Origin: Parapedobacter lycopersici_A
GTDB taxonomy: Bacteria > Bacteroidota > Bacteroidia > Sphingobacteriales > Sphingobacteriaceae
Length of the DNA stretch: 64,000 nt
NCBI RefSeq assembly: GCF_040395035.1
Contig: NZ_JBEBRB010000003.1
Coordinates: 32,906 to 96,905, forward strand
Direction of reading: 5' to 3'
Shown: piece after piece, positions 60,573 to 64,000 of the stretch
How positions within the stretch are numbered: position 1 is the first letter of the stretch
Layout of the letters: the number at the start of each line of letters is the position of its first letter
The notes under the pieces: model-generated
What the model was told of the DNA's origin: nothing
Databases searched by the model: none
Seen by the model: the letters and a program-made list of their open reading frames with translations, nothing else
Made by a program: the position numbers and the translations under genes

Positions 60573-60917
60573 TCAGGTACCCGAGACAATCCGTCGCCGG
60601 TGTTCATAGCCCCATTTTTCCATTGCAGACAGCACTTCGCCCAGGGTGTCGCTGTATTCAGTTAGGCCATATTGGACGGTTACCGGTTTGGTATTGCATA
60701 CTTCCCGGCTGACCAGGCCGTTCAGTTCCAGTTCCTGTAGTTCTTTCGAAAGGATACGGGGTGAAATACCTGCTTCCCTGGATAATTCGTTGAACCCCTT
60801 TTTTCCGCTTCGCAGAACGGAGATCAGTACCAGCTTCCATTTTCCGCCTACCACATCCAGCGTGTCCCGGATGGCGAGTTTAGCTTTGGCACAACTTTCT
60901 ACGGTGTGGGTTTGCAT
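60573..60917 (-). CDS. HxlR-family transcriptional regulator
   Basis: A 114-residue winged-helix regulator. The fold is VVGGKWKLVLISVLRSGKKGFNELSREAGISPRILSKELQELELNGLVSRE, the HxlR pattern (GGKWK, RILSKELQELE, GLVSRE). An N-terminal cysteine (C9) lies where several HxlR proteins (YodB, HypR) sense electrophiles by thiol oxidation. It is divergent from the DoxX-pirin pair, which it probably controls. Confidence 0.87.
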   Translation of the reverse strand: MQTHTVESCAKAKLAIRDTLDVVGGKWKLVLISVLRSGKKGFNELSREAGISPRILSKELQELELNGLVSREVCNTKPVTVQYGLTEYSDTLGEVLSAMEKWGYEHRRRIVSGT

Positions 60918-60960
60918 GTGCTATTCTTTTTGTTATTACTATCCTTTATGTAACAGATAA

Positions 60961-60968
60961 CAAATGTA
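60961..60968 (-). promoter_or_regulatory. -7 element of the HxlR gene
   Basis: TACATTTG on the minus strand matches TAnnTTTG. Its leader is about 37 bases. The divergent DoxX gene starts 46 bases further, so an HxlR site here could control both. Confidence 0.5.
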
Positions 60969-61013
60969 TAGTATTTATACGGAAATTTGCTCCATAAATA
61001 AAAATTAGATCTT

Positions 61014-61400
61014 ATGTCACCGAAAGCAATCAAAATCACCGGATGGGCACTGACCATCCTATTGGGGCTGTTCCTGATGATGAGCGCCCTGATGAAAATT
61101 ATGCAGAACGACACCGCCGTGGCCCAGGCTTCGTCATTTGGAATTGATGCAGCGGTTTATCGGTTTATCGGGATTCTCGAAATCACCTCGTTGATTCTGT
61201 TCCTTATCCCGAGGACAGGTGTTCTGGGAACCCTTTTACTGGCCGCTTACCTGGGTGGGGCCATTGTAACGCACCTGCAACACCATGAACCGGTCATCAT
61301 GGCGGTCATTTTTCAGGCCGTCCTATGGATTACGGCCGTGATCCGTTTCCCCGAATTGAAACAAAGACTTTTAGTAAACGGTAAGACGATCAAACAATGA
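61014..61400 (+). CDS. DoxX-family membrane protein
   Basis: A 128-residue protein with four hydrophobic helices (about 8-27, 46-65, 70-88, 95-112) and the DoxX-like sequence IGILEITSLILFLIPRTGVLGTLLLAAYLGGAIVTHL. Members of the family take part in quinol oxidation or thiol stress complexes, but most are uncharacterised. It overlaps the pirin gene by four bases (ATGA), so the two form one unit, divergent from the HxlR regulator. Confidence 0.87.
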   Translation: MSPKAIKITGWALTILLGLFLMMSALMKIMQNDTAVAQASSFGIDAAVYRFIGILEITSLILFLIPRTGVLGTLLLAAYLGGAIVTHLQHHEPVIMAVIFQAVLWITAVIRFPELKQRLLVNGKTIKQ

Positions 61401-62281
61401 AACAACGGAGCATAGCAAAGATTACCCGGAACCATTGGCACAACGGCTTCCTGGGTGCCGGCCACAAAGCCATGGCCGTACTGGACGGAACCAGCTTTAA
61501 GGAATCCGACCCTTTCATCTTATTTATGGACGACAGCCTGGATCTTCCGGGAGGTAAACCCGTGGGCGGGCCCCATCCCCATGCGGGATTTGAGACCCTG
61601 ACCCTGGTGCTGGAAGGTAACGGGAAGGACTGGGAAACCGGCAGTTTTGAGTTGATGACTGCTGGAAACGGCATTATACACACGGAGGAGATTACATCAA
61701 AGCAGCAACTGCGCATCCTGCAGGTGTGGCTGGTGCTTCCGCCGGAAGAACGTTGGACACGGCCACAGCTGCAGCGGATACTGCTCGAGGATGTTCCGAA
61801 AATAAAGACCGCCGATTATGAAATCCGGGTTTATAGCGGAAGCAGCAACGGACTGACGTCGCCGCTCAAAAATCACACGCCCTTTACCTTGGTGGATTTC
61901 AGGCTGAACAGGCGTGCCGAAATACGCCAGGAAATACCTGCGCATTATAATGGGCTGGTATATATGCTGAAGGGGAGTATCTTGGTTGGCGACAAAACGA
62001 TCAAGGCCGAAGAGGCTGGCTGGCTGTCCCCATCCGGCGAAGCCGGCGAAATGCTATTCCGGGCTTTGGAAGACGACACTCGGTTTGTGCTGTATGCTGG
62101 TCGGCCGCACAACGTTCCCGTCATCCATCACGGCCCGTTCGTTGCCGATTCAATGGAAGATATTGCAAGGCTATACAGGGAATTCCGTGGCGGTACGTTT
62201 CCCCATCTGAATGAGTTGGCCACGGAACGGAAAGTAAACTACCGGCTAGTAGATGGTCTGCATATTGGGTTCAATTTCTGA
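61397..62281 (+). CDS. Pirin family protein, second copy
   Basis: A 294-residue bicupin with pirin metal residues in GGPHPHAGFETLTLVLEG (two histidines) and TAGNGIIHTEE (histidine and glutamate). It is distinct in sequence from the pirin at 55708, so it is not a recent duplication. The four-base overlap with DoxX and the divergent HxlR regulator suggest a quinone- or electrophile-response unit; this is inferred from context. Confidence 0.88.
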   Translation: MKQRSIAKITRNHWHNGFLGAGHKAMAVLDGTSFKESDPFILFMDDSLDLPGGKPVGGPHPHAGFETLTLVLEGNGKDWETGSFELMTAGNGIIHTEEITSKQQLRILQVWLVLPPEERWTRPQLQRILLEDVPKIKTADYEIRVYSGSSNGLTSPLKNHTPFTLVDFRLNRRAEIRQEIPAHYNGLVYMLKGSILVGDKTIKAEEAGWLSPSGEAGEMLFRALEDDTRFVLYAGRPHNVPVIHHGPFVADSMEDIARLYREFRGGTFPHLNELATERKVNYRLVDGLHIGFNF

Positions 62282-62375
62282 TGAACCGGCCAATAATGTA
62301 TATTTGATTGCTGCTGATGTTCAGGAGGAATCCCTGGGATGACGTCAACAGTGATCAACAGGGATAATACAGCTT

Positions 62376-62894
62376 ATGACCATCGAACAGATTTTCCAGG
62401 ACAAATCAGTAAAGGTAAAAGCAAAGGTAGCAACTATCGGCGAGTGGCTGGTACGACAAGAATTGCCTTTAGACGAGTTATTGGCATATGCAGGACGGCA
62501 AAAGGCTACGGATAAGGCGACTTGCATAGAAGCCGTGGAGTATGCTACAAAAAAGGCGCCGGCTATCGCAGATGAAAACCTGCTCGCCTATGTGACGGAA
62601 GCATTGAAAGATGATGAGCCAAGGGTAAAATGGGAAAGCGCAAAAGTAATCGGCAATATCGCCGGGTTATTCCGGGATGGGCTGGGTGAGTCAATTAAGA
62701 GCCTCTTGTCAAACACTGCGCGTCAGGGAGCTGTTGTCCGTTGGGCAACGGCTTACGCGCTGGCTGAAATACTGAAATTGAAGACAGCAAACAACGGCAA
62801 CCTATTGCCAAAGGTGGAAGCACTTTGTGAGTGGGAAGAAGATAACGGCGTTAAGAAAAAATACCTTGACGCATTGAAAAAGGTGAAGAAATGA
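62376..62894 (+). CDS. HEAT-repeat-like protein
   Basis: A 172-residue all-helical, soluble protein. Repeated pairs of helices (VKVKAKVATIGEWLV, ENLLAYVTEALKDDEPRVKWESAKVIGNIA, GAVVRWATAYALAEILKL) fit HEAT repeats, with the DDEPRVKWESAKVIG segment the clearest unit. There is no enzymatic motif. Such proteins act as scaffolds. It precedes DUF488 on the same strand by 34 bases. Confidence 0.78.
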   Translation: MTIEQIFQDKSVKVKAKVATIGEWLVRQELPLDELLAYAGRQKATDKATCIEAVEYATKKAPAIADENLLAYVTEALKDDEPRVKWESAKVIGNIAGLFRDGLGESIKSLLSNTARQGAVVRWATAYALAEILKLKTANNGNLLPKVEALCEWEEDNGVKKKYLDALKKVKK

Positions 62895-62928
62895 AATACT
62901 TACGGGGTGAGAAAGTTCAAATAGCAAA

Positions 62929-63477
62929 TTGAGCACACACGGTAAAAATATCATCTACACCATAGGTCATTCTACACATAGTATGGGTGATTTTTTGGCT
63001 ATGCTTCAATCTTTCGATATTAGGGCGCTGGTTGATATTAGAAGGTTTCCGGGTTCACGGAAGTTTCCGCAGTTTGATCAGGACAATCTTGAGGCTTCCT
63101 TACGGGAAAACAACGTCAGGTACATACCCATGGAAAATCTGGGCGGTCGAAGGAAAGTGCACCAAGATTCTAAAAATACCCGCTGGCGAAATGCTTCTTT
63201 TCGTGGTTATGCAGATTATATGGAAACAGCGGAATTCGTGCAGGGTGTTGAAGCGCTAGCAGCCACTGCATTGGAATGGCCAACTGTGTATATGTGTGCA
63301 GAAGCGGTGTGGTGGCGTTGTCATCGCGCGTTGATATCCGATTACCTGAAAGCAAAAGGGTGGACGGTGTTGCATATTATGGACGTGGGTAAAGCGGAAG
63401 AACATTCCTATACCTCGCCTGCGACCGTAATTGGCGACCGGGTTTCCTATGCGGATGAAGATTTGTTTAACCAATAA
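62929..63477 (+). CDS. DUF488 family protein
   Basis: A 182-residue protein with the DUF488 signatures YTIGHSTHSM near the start, LVDIRRFPGSRKFPQF, and VYMCAEAVWWRCHRALISDYL with its cysteine pair. The family has an unknown function; a nuclease or DNA-associated role has been suggested but not shown here. No ATG lies before the conserved start, so TTG at 62929 is the likely codon. It is the middle gene of a likely co-transcribed trio with the HEAT-repeat and DUF2945 genes. Confidence 0.84.
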   Translation: MSTHGKNIIYTIGHSTHSMGDFLAMLQSFDIRALVDIRRFPGSRKFPQFDQDNLEASLRENNVRYIPMENLGGRRKVHQDSKNTRWRNASFRGYADYMETAEFVQGVEALAATALEWPTVYMCAEAVWWRCHRALISDYLKAKGWTVLHIMDVGKAEEHSYTSPATVIGDRVSYADEDLFNQ

Positions 63478-63481
63478 GACA

Positions 63482-63694
63482 ATGATGGGCGCGAAATTTA
63501 AAATAGGCGACAAAGTAAGCTGGAATTCTGAAGCAGGAAAAGTCTCGGGTACGATAATTAAAGTGCATACGAAAGATTTCGATTATAAAGGGTATACACA
63601 CCACGCCACAGCGACCGACCCGCAATATGAAATAAAAAGCGATAAAACAGACCATATCGCTGCACATAAGGGTACCGCACTGACTAAAGTTTGA
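63482..63694 (+). CDS. DUF2945 (Hva1-TUDOR) protein
   Basis: A 70-residue protein with one small SH3/TUDOR-like domain: FKIGDKVSWNSEAGKVSGTI, VHTKDFDYKGYTHHATATDPQYEIKSDKTDHIAAHKG. The family is widespread and uncharacterised. ATG at 63482 or 63485 gives a normal N-terminus. It begins 4 bases after DUF488, so both are translated from one messenger. Confidence 0.85.
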   Translation: MMGAKFKIGDKVSWNSEAGKVSGTIIKVHTKDFDYKGYTHHATATDPQYEIKSDKTDHIAAHKGTALTKV

Positions 63695-63909
63695 TTAGAA
63701 ATAATTCCGATGCTTTCGTCGTGAATGAAACTGATAGTTTTTTTAATTTCTAACTATAAGGAGCCTAAATAAATTTTCATACGATAAAATCCCATCTATC
63801 AGAACGAGGTTAAGTACGTTTTACCCATACTAATCACCGCAGGCTTGTCAAGAGCTCATTTATTTTTTGTTTTCTGCACTTTCGTTAAAGCCTGAGGTTT
63901 GCGACGCTT

Positions 63910-63938
63910 TGAAAACAAAAAACCCCGCTATTGCGGGG
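63910..63938 (-). terminator. Terminator of the tRNA-Ser gene
   Basis: CCCCGC (63923-63928) pairs with GCGGGG (63933-63938), followed on the minus strand by a T tract (plus-strand A run at 63912-63922). The stem lies about 14 bases beyond the tRNA 3' end. The remaining gap 63695-63909 shows no gene I can support. Confidence 0.8.
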
Positions 63939-63951
63939 CTTCATTTCTCAG

Positions 63952-64000
63952 CGGAGAGGGAGGGATTCGAACCCTCGATACGCTCAACACGTATACACAC
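63952..64000 (-). tRNA. tRNA-Ser, 3' part (cut by the right edge)
   Basis: On the minus strand: the T arm GAGGG-TTCGAAT-CCCTC, acceptor strand CCTCTCC, discriminator G at 63952, and a long variable arm with an ATACG/CGTAT stem. A long variable arm with G discriminator indicates serine; leucine and tyrosine have A. The anticodon lies beyond the window, so the isoacceptor is unknown. No CCA is encoded (the next bases on the minus strand are CTGAG). Confidence 0.85.

Noticed and set aside
1..64000. CRISPR arrays, insertion sequences, prophage genes, classical riboswitches
   Set aside because: No regularly spaced repeats, transposase or phage structural genes, and no recognisable riboswitch core were found on either strand.

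Overview
The window reads as a chromosomal segment of a Bacteroidota bacterium, most likely from the Sphingobacteriaceae and its relatives. Supporting signs are the many promoters of the TAnnTTTG (-7) type, Bacteroidota-restricted families (DUF4296, DUF3822, DUF4202, the conserved gene between topA and cmk), a ribosomal protein THX gene, a plug-carboxypeptidase TonB receptor and Bacteroidota-style lipoproteins. Base composition is moderate and even, without an obvious prophage, CRISPR array or insertion sequence. This is inferred from family content, not from a database search.

Left edge (1-3.4 kb, all minus strand): an apparent copper/protein-oxidation operon. Two paralogous small membrane-anchored proteins share the same three cysteines (C39, C49, C53). 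They are followed by an MbnP-family lipoprotein, a diheme MbnH/MauG-like enzyme with a tyrosine where classical peroxidases have methionine, and the start of an outer-membrane-type protein whose mature end is CDICGCG. This is the most unusual system in the window.

3.5-27 kb: mainly housekeeping genes. NlpC/P60 lipoprotein; engB and a UbiA-type prenyltransferase; topA, a conserved unknown and cmk; an aminotransferase; a DUF1573 protein; queE; the classic thrS-infC-rpmI-rplT operon (infC starting with TTG); a GNAT/GAPDH pair; a thioredoxin-like lipoprotein; a DUF3298 lipoprotein with lysC; a second GNAT; a YggS protein; DUF4296, mutS2 and an MgtC-like protein; then a TonB-dependent receptor.

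27-41 kb: three APC-family amino acid permeases surround a potassium-dependent membrane pyrophosphatase and an exported methyltransferase. A 63-bp near-perfect palindrome follows the pyrophosphatase gene. Then come a RecD/Pif1-like helicase, DUF3822-rsmD, a truncated alpha/beta-hydrolase remnant, coaD, a Nudix gene and pyrE.

41-46 kb (minus strand): a redox/detoxification cluster: MFS exporter, TetR regulator, nitroreductase, aldo-keto reductase, FrnE-like DsbA protein and a Tat-exported Mn-type superoxide dismutase that may be a lipoprotein.

46-64 kb: DinB, ornithine aminotransferase, a GC-rich structured gap, a DUF6266-like gene, rlmB, the 41-residue THX gene, YceI, SMC, DUF4202, pirin, a 2OG-Fe(II) oxygenase, a PIG-L deacetylase, then small accessory genes (SRPBCC with a decayed neighbour copy, NTF2-like, RibD-C reductase, HxlR divergent from DoxX-pirin, HEAT-repeat protein, DUF488, DUF2945). 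The right edge cuts a tRNA-Ser gene on the minus strand, with its terminator intact.
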